From assembly GCA_947471745.1 (NCBI GenBank), contig CANJKZ010000958.1:62001-126000 (forward strand): a stretch of 64,000 nt of DNA, read 5' to 3'. The notes beneath the pieces were generated by a model, which saw only the letters and a list, made by a program, of their open reading frames with translations, had not been told where the DNA came from and ran no database searches. This document shows, piece by piece, positions 30,896 to 42,766 of this stretch (the stretch's first letter is position 1; every line of letters starts with the position of its first letter). The stretch is from Closterium sp. Naga37s-1 (lineage: Eukaryota > Streptophyta > Zygnematophyceae > Desmidiales > Closteriaceae). Both the position numbers and the translations under genes were made by a program.

Positions 30896-32209
30896 CTGCT
30901 GTGCGCCTGATGGCTGGATCGGCAGCACGAGTTGCTCTCAGGCTCAGGGCTGACGGGTGGGTGGGGAAGGGCTGGACGGCTGAGATGGCTGCTGATGATG
31001 AGGATGGACGGCCAAGATGAATTTCCGTGCTGTCAGTAAGGAGCAGATTCACATGAGGGGATTGAAGGGAGGGGAGAGAGGGAGAAGAGGGGGGAAAGCT
31101 AGAGGGGAGACGAGCAGAGGAGAGAAGAGGACGGAAAACGGGGGGAGGAGGGGGGAGGACAGGCGAGGGGCGGTGAGTAGAGGGGAGGAGAGAGAAAAAT
31201 TGGGGAAGCATGGGGGGGAGGAAGGGAAAATGATTGATGCAAAGAGAAAATAACTGAAGTGAACAGTCGGGTCAGATAGCGGAGGCAACAAGGGGATTGG
31301 GGCGGGAGAAGTCGGGAGGGACGAGAAGCGAGAGGCGAGAGGGGCGGGCCTGGCGCCAAGATGCGGAGGGCGGGGGGTGTGACGCGCGGGGGAGTGACGG
31401 GCCGGGGGGTGTGACGCGCGGGGGAGTGACGGGCGGGGGGTGTGACGCGCGGGAGAGTGACGGGCGGAGGGTGTGACGCGTGGGGGAGTGACGGGCGGGG
31501 GGTGTGACGCGCGGGGGATGTGACGGGCGGGGGATGTGACGCGCGGGGGATGTGACGCGGGGGGGTTGTAACGAGCGGGGGGTGTGACGAGCTGTGGTGT
31601 GAGGGGCGGGGGAAGCGAGTACTGTGAGGCGCCTCAAGGGGTGCACAACCGCAAGGGGCAGCGAGCGCGCGACGGGGAAGGAGATCGGGAAGGGTCAGCG
31701 AGCGCGCGACCAGGGGTGCGGAGGGTAGAGGGGCGTGGCAGAGGGGCGTGGCAGAGGGTAGAGGGGCGTGGCAGAGGGTAAGGGTATAAGATTGAGGGTA
31801 GTGGGGAGAGGGTTAAGGGTAGGGAGATGAAAGAAGATCAATTTGAGTGCGTGAGTCAGCCCCAGGAACGAAGGGTCAAGACAGGCGAGGCTGATTAAGC
31901 AGCGCGTGGCGGCAATGGAACGAAGGGTTCGAGCGACGATTACACTACGAAATATTGCGCCTATTCCAAGCCGTCCGCACCTGGCATGACTCGTTCCGGG
32001 GCTTGATGACAGACACGCACGACCCTCAAGCGGCGGCGTGCACTTGAAGCAAGTACCGTAGAATTGTCTGATTCTGAAAGCGCCTGAGTAGATAAAAGGT
32101 GGATTTTGACAAGAGCTCCCCCGCTACTGGTGATGGTGCTTTTCCAACTCAACTGGTATGTACGGGTGCTTTAAGGTAACCACCTCGTGAAGTCAATAGC
32201 AGAGGAGAG
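30896..32209. other. Intergenic region with purine-rich and GC-rich minisatellites
   Basis: Right of the SLX9-like start codon, so it should hold that gene's promoter. 31050-31240 is GA-rich. 31372-31625 is a minisatellite of GGGGGTGTGACGCGCGGGGGAGTGACGGGC type with about 26-30 bp units. 31725-31790 repeats AGAGGGGCGTGGC. 31790-32209 is unique sequence with no gene I can support. Confidence 0.5.
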
Positions 32210-32500
32210 TGTAAGGAATTTTCCCGAATTCCTTATCGGGGTTGACTGCTTCACGTACAGCCCCGATTTTCAGACTTTGCATGTTGGGCCGACATCAACG
32301 ATGCCGAGGCTCCTCGCGTCGCCTTCGGCGTTTCCCTTCGCCAAACCTACACCTAACCTCGCTCACCCGAGGTTCCTACTGGGTTCCCTCCTAGCTATGC
32401 TAGCCACTACATTAGCGTGTGCCTTCATCGTATGCCCCATCTCTTGAATCACAATCTCGTTATTCGTCAATCTGCGCACTCTCCTTTACAACTCATAACA
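32210..32500 (+). repeat. 5' LTR of GY1
   Basis: 291 bp from TGTAAGGAATTTTCC to ACTCATAACA, followed after CC by TGGTGTCAGAGCT, a gypsy-type primer-binding site close to the initiator tRNA-Met complement. No partner LTR is in the window, so the left boundary rests on TG and the typical TGTAAG start. Confidence 0.6.
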
Positions 32501-33548
32501 CCTGGTGTCAGAGCTACTTTCCTAGTTCACCCCGCTTTTCGAGGGTAGTCTGGTGGCACGGGTGTGACTGGTATAGTGGACTACACGACGGTTAGCCGCA
32601 GAGTTTGTTGATTCAAACCTGCCCGACTCCGATAGCTCGTGTTTTCCATTCGCCTGAAGGCCACGGGGACCCGCTTGCCCACCAGACGTAGTGCTAGACG
32701 GATCAGGAGGCGATTAATAGACTCATGGCGCAAGTGGCAGAGATGCAGGAGGGCATGAAGTCATTGATGGCGAAAGTGACAACCTTACGTGGAGAAAACG
32801 CCGAGCTACACCAGGCGCGAGGTGAAGCGCGCCAGGAGTCGCCCGATGACAAAGGCGAGGGCAACAATCAAGCGATGAGCAGCCCGTTAGACGCGCTCAC
32901 ACATGACTTCGAAGAGGAAGACAGGCAGCGAGCGGCAGCAACTCCAGTTGCAGTAACGACGATCAAGATTAAAACCGTCAACCCGCCCCTCGTTTAATCC
33001 TACGGACAAGACGACTACGGTGAAGGGGTGGCTGTTCGGTGTCGAAGTCTTTTTCACTACAGCATGTGTGAACGACGATGCCACGCATATTACTTACGCG
33101 GTTTCGCTTCTCCGAGGCGCAGTGCTTGAGTGGTGGCGCCGAACCTTGGAAACGGGGACCTCAACAGGTGTGACACATGCGGCAGACGGGACCTCAACAG
33201 TGACTAATCAAGTGGCGGAACCGACCTTCGGAGTGACCAAGATACGCACGTGGAGAGAGTGGGGCGCAGCCTTACGAGATCGCTTCGAGCACGTATCCGC
33301 CTCGGAGCAAGCTCGCATGAAGCTGCGTGCCTGGTCGCAGATGGCATCTGTCCAAGACTACACAGCGTCATTTAATGGCCTCGCCGACCAAGTGGATGAC
33401 ATGTCGGAAGCAGAGCGGTTGGATAAATATATCAGTGACCTCAAGTACGAGATTCAATACGAGGTTCGCATGAGCCGCCAACATCATTCCTAGAAGCAGT
33501 AGGCTAGCGGAGTCAACAGATGCGCTGATGCAGTATGCGAGAGCAGCT

Positions 33549-33679
33549 TGTCAGAATACTGAACGAAAATGGTTGAATTGAACAGAAAGTGAGTACAATT
33601 ACTAACCCTAATTGGGTTGTACCCCTTATGGGCTACCACACTACAGCCTACACAATGTAAGCACTGTAACATTTTGACA
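33549..33679 (-). repeat. 3' LTR of C4
   Basis: 131 bp, TGTCAGAATACTG...ATTTTGACA, adjoining the polypurine tract CTATGGGGGTG at 33680-33690. The 3' untranslated region beyond has GGTCTTGAGACC (33711-33722) and GGCCTTGTGGCC (33791-33802) on the element strand. Confidence 0.9.
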
Positions 33680-33906
33680 CACCCCCATAGGCAAAGTGGG
33701 GAGAACAAGTGGTCTCAAGACCAGTAAAAAAAAACAAAGCAAGCTCAGGGTGGATCACAAAGTCACCACACATTCTGAGCACAAGCAAATGGCCACAAGG
33801 CCAGTTCACATGCAGTGTTATATAAAAAAAGAACAAACAATACAGTGATCATACCCTAGCAAGTCTAAGCATGCGGGTACATATATAGATCACAGTACAA
33901 GCAAAT

Positions 33907-36654
33907 TCACGCAGTGAGCAGGTGAGGCAAAGTAGGAACAAGGCCTAAAACAGTACAAAAACGCTGATGATCACCAGACTGAAGTGCCTTGGTGAATATA
34001 TCAGCAGTGCTGGCCCGAGTGGCTACGTAAGCAAGACGAAGCTGACCACGCTGCTACAACTCTCGAGCAAGGAAGTAACGCAGAGCGATGTGCTTCCTTC
34101 CGTGCTCCAGTCTGTGCTCCTTATACAAGGCAATCATGGCCTTGTTGTCTACGTACAGAACTGGAGGAGAATGAGGCCTCTCGCCCAAGTCGGTCAGCAG
34201 GTAGGTGAGCCAGCGTAACTCCTGTGCAGCCATGGCCCCTGCGTAGATCTCAGCCTCACAACTGGAACTGAGAACAGAAGACGAGCGGGTAGACCGCCAA
34301 GAAACAGAGCCGGAGCCAAGGCTGAAAGTGAAACCCTGTGACGACCGCTGCGTAGCCAAGTTGTCAATCCACGAAACGTCTGCGTGTCCAGTGAGGACAA
34401 CTGGACCCCGTCCTCCAACCACGAGCCCCATGCCCGAAGTACTGCACAAGTAGCGCAAAACCCTCTTAGTGGCCTCCCAGTGCTCTGGTCGGTGTCTCCC
34501 GGGCGCAACGTAGCATGCCAGGATGCTAAGAGGGTAGGCACGGTCAGGTCGAGTGCAGGTCATCAGGTACATGAGGCAGCCCACAAGCTCTGGATACGGG
34601 CCACTCGGCTCTACGAACTCGTCCGAAAGTGGAGCTGAGAGCGAGTGACCAGTAGGCAGAGGAGTGGACTGTGGCAAGGAGTACTGGAAGCCGAAGCGCT
34701 CAACGACCTGGTGCACCGTATGTGACTGAGTCAGGGTGATGGTGTGCCGTGCTCTGTCCCGGGTGATCTGCAAGCCAAGATTGCTGCGCAGCTCACCCAG
34801 GTCAGTGCAGGTGTGTCTCTTTTGCTGCTCCGACTTCACAAGGGCCAGTGTATCAGTGTCAGAAGTGGCAAAAACCAAGTTGTCGACATACACGAGGATA
34901 TAGAACAGCGGCAGCGAAGTGTCGGTGCGCAGAAACAGCGACGGGTCAGCAGTAGAAGGAGCAAACCCAAGAGCCGCAAGCGTTGTCCTCAGTGTGTCGT
35001 GCCACTCACGAGGTGCCTGGCGGAGACCGTAGACTGGCCGCCGGAGGCTCCACTTGGTACCTGCAGGAAACGACCTAGTGAAGCCAAGTGGGCGGCGTAG
35101 CCAGATCTCCTCGTGCAGACTGCCCTGTAAGAAAGCTGTGCTGAAGTCAAGAGAGTGCAGCTCATAGTTACGCTGAGCGGCGAGGTGCAGTAGAACCTGA
35201 AGAGTGGTCATCTTCGGGGTAGGGGAGAAGGTATGGAAGAAGTCAACTCCTTGTCGCTGATTGAAGCCTCGTGCAACGTAGCGAGCCTTGAAGACAGGCG
35301 GAGAACCCGGCGGCCGCTTCACCATGAAAATCCACATGCATGGCAGCAAGGATAGCATCATAGTCAAGAGCAAAGATATCAACTCCAGACCTAAGCAGCT
35401 CTAGCCAACGGGGGCACTCGGCCTTGTCTCCAAAATCTGCGCGCCAAGCGTCGTCAAGGCGGGAGAAGCAGCGGTGTTGAGTGTGAAACTTCCCGCATGT
35501 CTGACCAGCGTTGTCACCTGTGCGAATGACATACGGGGAGCGTACACTACCCCCAGACGCCCCACGCTGAGCAAACCACTCACGAAGCTGCTGGGGCGTA
35601 GGGGTCTCACTTCGACACTGCTGCTGCTGCCTCTGGCCACCGCCATAATCTCCCCGCTGAACAGCTCCACCCCGTCCGCCACCACCACCGCCACCACCAC
35701 TCCCACTGCCGCCACCACCGCCACCCCCACCCCCACCGCTGCCACCACCGCCGCCACCGAAGCCCCCACTCCCGCCACCACTCCCACCACTACCACCACC
35801 TCCGCCACCTCCACCGCCTCTACTGCCTCCACCACCTCCACCCCCGCTTCCACCGCCACCACTCTTGCCACCCTTGCCCTTGCCGCTACGGCACTTCCCA
35901 CTAAGAGCAGAAGCAGCCCCGACATCCTCAGCACCAAGGATGTCAACAGCAGCAGCAGAATTGTAGGAGGGGGCAAGGGGGGAGGGGGAACACCCCTCAA
36001 AGAAGGGTGTGCGAGGAGTGCCACGAGCAGCACCTACGGCGACTACACTAGTCTGAGCTGCAAGAAGGTGCTTCTCGAGTAGGTCGACAGTGAGGTCTGT
36101 GGGGTCAAGTGTTAGAAAGTGGTCCCTGACAGCGCGAAGAGAGTCACGGAGGCGGGTGACTATGAAGTAGAGAGTGATGTACATCGGGGGCGGGTTCCTG
36201 TCTAGGAGCTCGGCTGGTAGGGCAGCGCGGTAGCGAGTGTCGCTATTGCAAAGGTGGGTAACGAGGTCCTTGACTGTGGCAAAGGCTGACAGCTCGGGAA
36301 ACAGGTAGGGCAGTATAAGGCGGCCGAGAGCAGCAGTGGCAGGGGAAGAGTAACGAATGACTACATCGTCGTATAGGGCTTTAGCAGTCTTGTGCTGGCC
36401 AAAGTGAGCTCGTTCGGCTAACAGCAGGTGGTTGCGAACGGTCAAGCGAGCAGCAGCGTCACGGGTAAGCCATTGTGAGCGAGTCACACTGTCAGCTGTG
36501 GCGGGAGGGGCGAGAGAGGCTCCACACATGTGGTCAAACACGAAACGCTGTCTCTAGAATCGCTCAGTAGGTACAGTTGTAAGTCGTCGAGCCACGTATC
36601 GAACTGGATTGGACGGCCCTCATGATCGAAGGTGAGCACACTAAGAGAAGACAT
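33907..36654 (-). pseudogene. C4 Gag joined to RT-RNase H by internal deletion
   Basis: Gag starts at ATG 36654 (MSSLSVLTFDHEG); a one-base loss near 36540 shifts the frame after SRDSVS. The main Gag frame runs to about 35340 with poly-Gly, QQLREW and the CysHis cluster, whose first Cys is Ser (SPYVIRTG). At about 35336-35342 (CCACATGCATGG) it jumps directly from the Gag C-terminus (AILAAM) into RT (MWIFMVKRPPG), removing protease, integrase and hinge, and leaving the two parts in different frames. The RT active site reads YVDN, not YVDD. RNase H is open except for a TAG at 34054-34056; the natural stop is 33907-33909. Confidence 0.85.
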
Positions 36655-37458
36655 AGCGGGCAGAGCAGGGTGGTGCGTGACCAGCAGGGCAGCACGCAGG
36701 CAGGGCGGCGCCCGAGCACTAGGGAAGAGCGTAGGGCAGGGAGAGGCGGCGCACGACTAGGGAAGAGCGGCACACGGCCAACGCAGGGTAGGGCGGCGCG
36801 TGGGCAGGGCAGGGTTGTGCGGCTGCCAGCAGGGCAATGCGCGGGCAACAGGGCGGCGCGCGGGCAGCAGGGCGTCGGCCAGCAGGGCGGCGCGCAGCAG
36901 GGCGGCGCACAGCAGGGCGGGCAGCAGCAGGGCGGCGCGGGCAAGGCGGTGCGCGGGCAGCAGGGTGGCTGTGGGCAGAGGTGCGGGCGGGCAGCAGGGC
37001 GGCGCACGGGTAGCAGGGTGTCGGCCAGCAGGGCGGCGCGCATCAGGGCGTGCAGCAGCTGGGCGGCGTGGGCAGGGCGGTGCGCGGGCAGCAGGGCGGC
37101 TGCGGGCAGCTGTGCGGGCGGGCAGCAGGGCGGCGCGCGGTCAGCAAGGCGCCGGCCAGCAGGGCTGCGCGCAGCAGGGCGGGCAGCAGCCGGGCGGCAC
37201 GAGCAGCAGGGCGGCGCGCAGCGGGGCGGTGCGGGCAGCAGAGCAGTGGCGCGCGGGCAGGGCAGGGCGACGCGCAGGCAGGGCAGGGCGGCGCGGCTGC
37301 CAGCAATGGGACGCGCGGGCAGGGCGGGGCGACGCGACAGGTAGCAGCAGGGTGACACGACAGCCAGCAGGGCGACACGACAGGCAGTAGTAGGGCGACG
37401 CGTCTAGTGGGGCAGCGCTATGTGGTGGGCCCTAAAAAAATGGTCCTGGAACTGGACC
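36655..37458 (-). repeat. C4 leader with GGGCAGCAGGGCGGCGC repeats
   Basis: About 750 bp of imperfect repeats around GCAGCAGGGCGGCGCGCGGGC without credible genes. Conserved signals at the LTR end: GGTGGGCCC (37424-37432) and the inverted repeat GGTCC-TGGAACT-GGACC (37442-37458). Confidence 0.75.
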
Positions 37459-37526
37459 TGCTCAGAAACCATGTCATAAAACTGAACGAGAATGGTTGAA
37501 TTGAACAGAAAGTAAGTACAAGTACT

Positions 37527-37758
37527 TGTCAGAGTATATTTCTGTATAACTGCATGTAGTTCTAGCTGTAGTGTAGTTATATCGCTGTCCTGCTTGTGGT
37601 GCACCCCCTCCTTACTTGTCTCTTGTATAACTTGGGCCTTTGGCCCTTTAGTGAAACATTCTTTCTCGACACTTTTCTCCTTGTCCAACCCTCTCGACAC
37701 TCAACCCTAGTATGGCTCCTAAGGATGCTCATACACCCTCATAGCTACTATTCTAACA
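37527..37758 (+). repeat. 5' LTR of LARD-2
   Basis: 232 bp, TGTCAGAGTATATTTCTG...CTATTCTAACA. Carries TTGGGCCTTTGGCCC, a potential hairpin, also in the partner LTR. Confidence 0.9.
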
Positions 37759-39613
37759 TGGTATTAAGAGCTGTTACGACCCTTGCGCCCACCACCTGCT
37801 GCCTTGCGCGCCACCCTCGTGCGGCCCCCCTCTCGACGTTCGGCATGGCCCGTCGCCCGTGGCCCCTAAGCCCCGGCCCGTCGCCCCGCGCCCGTCGCCC
37901 CTAGCTCTCGGCCCCGGCCCGTCGCTCGCGCCCGTCGCGCCTAGGCCCGTCGCCCCTCGGCCCGTCGCCCCTAGGCCTGTCGCCACGGCCCGTCGCCCCT
38001 AGGCCCGTCGCCCCTAGGCCAGCCCGTCGCCCCTAGCCCGGCACGTAGGCCCCTGGCCCGTCGCTCGCGCCCGCCGCCCCTAGGCCCGTCGGCCCCATCG
38101 CCCGTCGCTCCCCTAGGCCCGGCCCGTCGCCCAACGCCCCTAGGCCCGTCGGCCCCGTCGCCCGTCGCTCCCCTAGGCCCGGCCCCGTCGCTTGACGCCC
38201 ATAGGCCCCGGCCCCTAGCCCGTCGATTTTCTGCCCGATGCGCGCCCCAGCGCCAGCGCCATTGCCAGCAATCGCTGCCCGTCGCCAGCCCCGTCGCCCG
38301 CAGCCCAGTCACCCGCGGACTCGTCGCCCAAGGCGCCGTCGCCTGCGGATCTGTCTCCCGCGGCCACGTCGCCCGAGGACCTGTCGCCCACGGCCTCGTC
38401 GCCCCTTGCCTCGTCGCCCGAGGACCCGCCCCCCCCAACTTCGTTCTCCCTCTCCTTGCTGCGCGTGCAGCAGAAAAGGGGGGGGGGGGGGGGAGGGAAG
38501 GGTGTTGGGGGCGCAGATAATGGAGGGTGAGGGGGTGGCAAGAGGGGTGCGGTTCCGGGGGGTGGCTGAACTAGGGGGTGGCTGGAGGGGTTTCTGCACA
38601 GCCAGCCACCCACCACCTCCTCCTCTCTCTCTCCCTGCCGCACCTTGGGTTGGGAGGGGGGGGGGGAGCCTGGAGGTTAAGGGGGTGGCAGGAGGGGATC
38701 TATAGCACCAGCCCCCCCGCCCCCCCCCCCCCTTCTCCTTCATCCCCCTGCTGCGGGTGCAGCAGTGGGGGGGAGGGGATCTGCAGCACCAGCCCCACCG
38801 CCCCCCCCCCCCTTCTCCTCCACCCCCCTGCTGCGGGTGCAGCAGTGGGGGAGGGGATCTGCAGCACCAGCCCCCCCCGCCCCCCCCCCCCCCTTCTCCT
38901 CCATCCCCCTGCTGCGGGTGCAGCAGTGGGGGGGAGGTGATCTGCAGCACCAGCCCCCCCGCCCCCCCCCCCCCTTCTCCTCCATCCCTCTGCTACGGGT
39001 GCAGCAGTGGGGGGAGGGGATCTGCAGCACCAGCCCCCCCGCCCCCCCCCCCTCCCCCCCTTCTCCTCCATCCCCATGCTGCGGGTGCAGCAGTGGGGGG
39101 AGGGTATGGGGGTGGCGGGTGTAAGTGAACTGCTGCCGCCTCTCCTCCTCTCTCTCCCACTGCTGCACATGCCGCTGTGGGGGGGGGGAGGGTGTGGGTG
39201 AGATGAGGGAGTGGCGGTAGGGATGCTGAGGGGTGTGACAGGGAGGTTTGGGGGAATGGGGAAGTTGTAGGGGGATGGACGCCGTGAAGCCAGCAGCTCC
39301 AGTCGCCCGTGAGACCGTTGCGCCAGTTGCTCGTGAGCCCGTTGCTCCTGTCGCCCGTGAGTCGATTGCTCCTGCCGCTCGCTTAGCCGCGGAGCCAGTT
39401 ACTCCAGTTGTCCGTGTGCCAGTTGCTCCATTTGCCAGTGTGCCAGTTGCTCCAGTTGCCCGTGTGCCAGCAGCTTCAGCCGCCACCCACCACCTCCTCT
39501 CCTCTCATGGTCCCTCCTCCTCTTCACTTGCCCTCTCCTTCCTCTGCTGCACAAGGTGTACCCCTTCAGGGGGTGTTATGCACATGGCTATTCCTGCATG
39601 CAGTTAGGGGGTG
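37759..39613 (+). other. LARD-2 internal region with stem-loop repeat array
   Basis: Non-coding. 37850-38240 consists of CCCGTCGCCCCTAGG-type units. 38690-39100 holds five copies of an 80-95 bp unit, each with a C-run, TTCTCCTCCATCCCC and the inverted repeat CTGCTGCGGGTGCAGCAG followed by a G-run. 39280-39480 holds 15-bp units of CCAGTTGCTCGTGAG type. Frames open through these repeats are low-complexity. Confidence 0.75.
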
Positions 39614-39816
39614 TGTCAGAATATATTTATGTATAACTGCATGTAGTTCTAGCTGTAGTGTAGTTATATCGCTGTCCTACTTGTATAACTTGGGCCTTTG
39701 GCCCTTTAGTGAAACATTCTTTCTCGACACTTTTCTCCCTGTCCAACCCTCTCGACACTCAACCCTAGTATGGCTCCTAAGGATGGTCATACACCCTTAT
39801 AGCTACTATTCTAACA
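39614..39816 (+). repeat. 3' LTR of LARD-2
   Basis: 203 bp, partner of 37527-37758 with a 29-bp gap and few substitutions. Confidence 0.9.
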
Positions 39817-42766
39817 GTACTAACCCTAATTGGGTTGTACCCCTTATGGGCTACCCCACTACAACCTACACAATGTAAGCACTATAACATTTTGACACAG
39901 CTTCCGGGGAGGGAATCCGCTTTCGTGGCCAGACCCATCGGGCCACGATCAACGCCGTCCATACACCCGACCGCCCTCCTAAGGGACAGTGCTATAAGTG
40001 TGGGAAGACGGGTCACTACATGCGCGACTGCCACGAGAAAACGCCGCTGACGGGGAACGACAGGAAGGAGTAGGGAATTGAGAAGAGTCAGTAATTAGCG
40101 GGCCCTTTACTGACTGGGCCCCGTCGCCCGAACCCCACCATCCCCACCGAGTCGTGGTTCCGATTCATGCAATCGATCACACTTGGCCGAATAACGGGGA
40201 TAATCATGTGGATCACCTTGTGCTGGTCGCTGGCAAGGTGTTAAAAAATAATTTAAAAATGTTCGTTGATGAAGGGGCCAGCCATAGCCTCTTCAACTTG
40301 GCGACAGTAAAAAAATGCAAGCTGCAACTTGACAGGTGTCTGCCCGAAATTGACGCTCGCCTCGTGGATGGGACGCCTCTGGCGATATTGGAAGAAACAC
40401 AGACGGTTCGGATTGAATGCAGCGACGATTTCGGCTTCAGCATGAAGTTCCTCACGATGACACTGGATGGCTGCGACATACTGCTGGGACGTGATTGGCT
40501 GCGACATACTGCTGGGGCGTGATTGGCTGCGACGGCACAACCCCGTCATCGACTGGACAACGGGATCGTGCTGCATCAGCAAGCACGAGGGGCTAATTAA
40601 ATTGCCTGCATGGACACCTGACTACATCCAAGCCCCGTGCGTCAAAGCTATCACTATAGCTCGCCACTTCAACAAGGGCGCGCAGCTGTTCGCTATTTGC
40701 TTACGCGAGTTGGTGGTTGACACCGACGGAAATGACATCGAGAAGTTGTGTGCAGCTGTACCACCGGATTTAGCGGAGTTGATTCGACAGTACCCCGACA
40801 TCTTCCCTGACGATTTGCCACCTGGACTACCACCCGAGAGACCTGAGGACCACAAAATCCACCTAGAACGTGGCGCGCAGCCGACTGTTTGGACATAGTG
40901 GCTGTTGACCCAGCCGGAACTCGAGGAGCTGCGAAGTCAAATTGACGCACTGTTGGAGAAAGGATTCATCCGAGCCAGTACATCTCCCTTCGCAACATCG
41001 ATCCTGTTCACTCTGAAAAAAGACGGCAGGCTTCGCATGTGCATCGACTATCGCGCGCTCAACCGGGTGACAATCCAGTCTCACTACCCAATCCCACGCA
41101 CCGATGACCTCCTTGACCAACTTCGCGGCGCTTGCTAATTTCTCGAAGATCGTGTTACGCGGCGGTTACCACCAAATCCGAGTTTTCGTCCAAGACTGCG
41201 TTTCGCACCCGCTACGCGAGTTACGAATTCGCGGTGATGCCTTTCGGCCTCACGAATGCGCCTTCGACTTTTCAGTTAACCATGAACAGGGTTTTTCGGG
41301 ATCTCCTAGACCGATGCATCATCGTCTACTTTGACGATATCCTCATTTTTAGCAAGACATGGGAGCAGCATCTCCGCGACCTTGACGTAGTGTTTAAACG
41401 GTTGCAGGAGAATCGCCTCATCACCAAGGGCACTAAGTGCGAGTTTTTTAAGCAGGAATTGGAGTTTTTGGGACACGTCATCTCCCGCGACAGCATTAAA
41501 ATCGACCCGGCGAAAATCAAGACCATACAGGAGTGGAAGTCCCCGACGAACGTCACGGAACTACAAAGTTTTCTGGGGTTTGTGAATTACGTCAAGCGTT
41601 TATCCCGAATATGGCGAGGATAACCGGCCCGCTGACCGACCTGCTGCACACGGACAGGAATTTTGTGTGGGGGGAGGCAGCAGAGGCGGCTTTCCAGGAG
41701 TTGAAGTTTTTTCTTGTTTCCCCTCCTGTGCTGCGCATCGCCGACCCATCGAAGCCGTTCGAAGTCGCCACCGACGCCTCCGATTTCGCCATCGGAGCTA
41801 TACTACTCCAAGATTTTAGGAACGGGCTGCAGCCGATAGCCTACGAGTCACGCAAGCTGCAGGCAGCCGAGCGCAACTACCCGATTCACGACAAGGAGAT
41901 GCTCGCCATTATACACGCGTTTAAACTGTGGCGCTGCTACCTGGTGGGCGCCGACGTCACTGTTCGCACGGACCACAAGTCCCTACAGCACTTGCGAGCT
42001 TAGCCCAACCTCAACCCGAGACTGATTCGGTGGCTGGACTAAATGGAGAGCCACTTCATCTACCGCATCACGTACAAGAAGGGGGCAAATAACATCGCGG
42101 ACGCCCTGACCCGACCGATAGTACAATCCGTTGAAGTACTCATTAACCATTCGAACTCATTACTTACGGGACTAATCATCCACGGCTACACTACGGACCC
42201 GTTCTTCACGACTGGAAATCATCAGCACGCCACGATGCAGAAAGGGGATTATTACCTAAAGGTCGTAACTGACCAGATTCGGGTTCCCGCTTACCGGCTG
42301 CTGCGTGAACTCCTTATCCAAGAGGTCCACGATTCCAACTTCTCCGGACATTTCGGGGTTGACAAAACCCAGAAATTGCTGCACCGTCAATATTATTGGC
42401 CTGACTCCTCTAACGACGTGCAGCGATATGTGTCCTCATGCTGGGTGTGCCAAGCCATGAAATTGACACGTCAACGGCCAGCTGGGTTGCTGCAACCCCT
42501 CGAGCCACCCGAACGACCGTGGCAACAAGTGACAATGGATTTCGTCACGAGAATGCCAGCTGGACCGTCCGACAACGACGCTGTTCTCGTCGTCGTCGAT
42601 TGTCTCACGAAAATGGCGCACTTTGCACCGTGTCGTACAACAATCACAGACGAAGAAACTGCGCGCCTCTTCATCTCAACGGTCGTGCGACTGCACGGAA
42701 TTCCCTCGGCGATCATCAGCGACCGAGATCCAAAGTTCACGTCGAAATTTTGGAAGGAAACGTGGG

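Larger units (their letters stand above)
37527..39816 (+). mobile_element. LARD-2, coding-less LTR retrotransposon inside the C4 LTR
   Basis: 2,290 bp with target duplication GTACT. LTRs are 37527-37758 (232 bp) and 39614-39816 (203 bp). The 29-bp difference is one block between TTGT repeats (GGTGCACCCCC...). The primer-binding site TGGTATTAAGAGC and a polypurine tract GTTAGGGGGTG show plus orientation. No gag or pol. Internal blocks resemble LARD-1, so both belong to one non-autonomous group mobilised in trans. Confidence 0.9.
33549..39897 (-). mobile_element. Copia element C4 with internal deletion, nested in GY1 Gag
   Basis: Target duplication CAGCT at 33544-33548 and 39898-39902. The 3' LTR is 33549-33679; the 5' LTR is 37472-37526 plus 39822-39897, split by LARD-2; both are 131 bp. 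Primer-binding site at about 37459-37471 (TGGTTTCTGAGCAG). Without LARD-2 it is about 4.06 kb, shorter than C1 or C6 because protease, integrase and hinge are deleted. Confidence 0.9.
37472..39897 (-). repeat. 5' LTR of C4, split by LARD-2
   Basis: Parts 37472-37526 and 39822-39897. The GTACT at 37522-37526 is duplicated at 39817-39821. Joined, it is 131 bp and matches 33549-33679 with about ten differences. Confidence 0.88.
32725..40073 (+). pseudogene. GY1 Gag, interrupted by C4
   Basis: Starts at ATG 32725 with a helical N-terminus (MAQVAEMQEGMKSLMAKV). A frameshift near 32990 separates it from the retrotransposon Gag domain (33020-33490; WRTWREWGAALRDRF-like region, LRAWSQMASVQDYTASF). 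Another shift near 33500 precedes EAVG/LAESTDALMQYAR. After C4 the frame resumes at 39903 as SGEGIRFRG, leading to a canonical zinc knuckle CYKCGKTGHYMRDC (39990-40031) and a stop at 40071-40073. Confidence 0.75.

Noticed and set aside
36564..37390. Frames over the C4 leader
   Set aside because: Low-complexity translation of GCAGGGCGGC repeats.
39248..39607. Frame with APVAREPVAPVARE repeats in LARD-2
   Set aside because: Translation of a 15-bp tandem repeat; no conservation in LARD-1.
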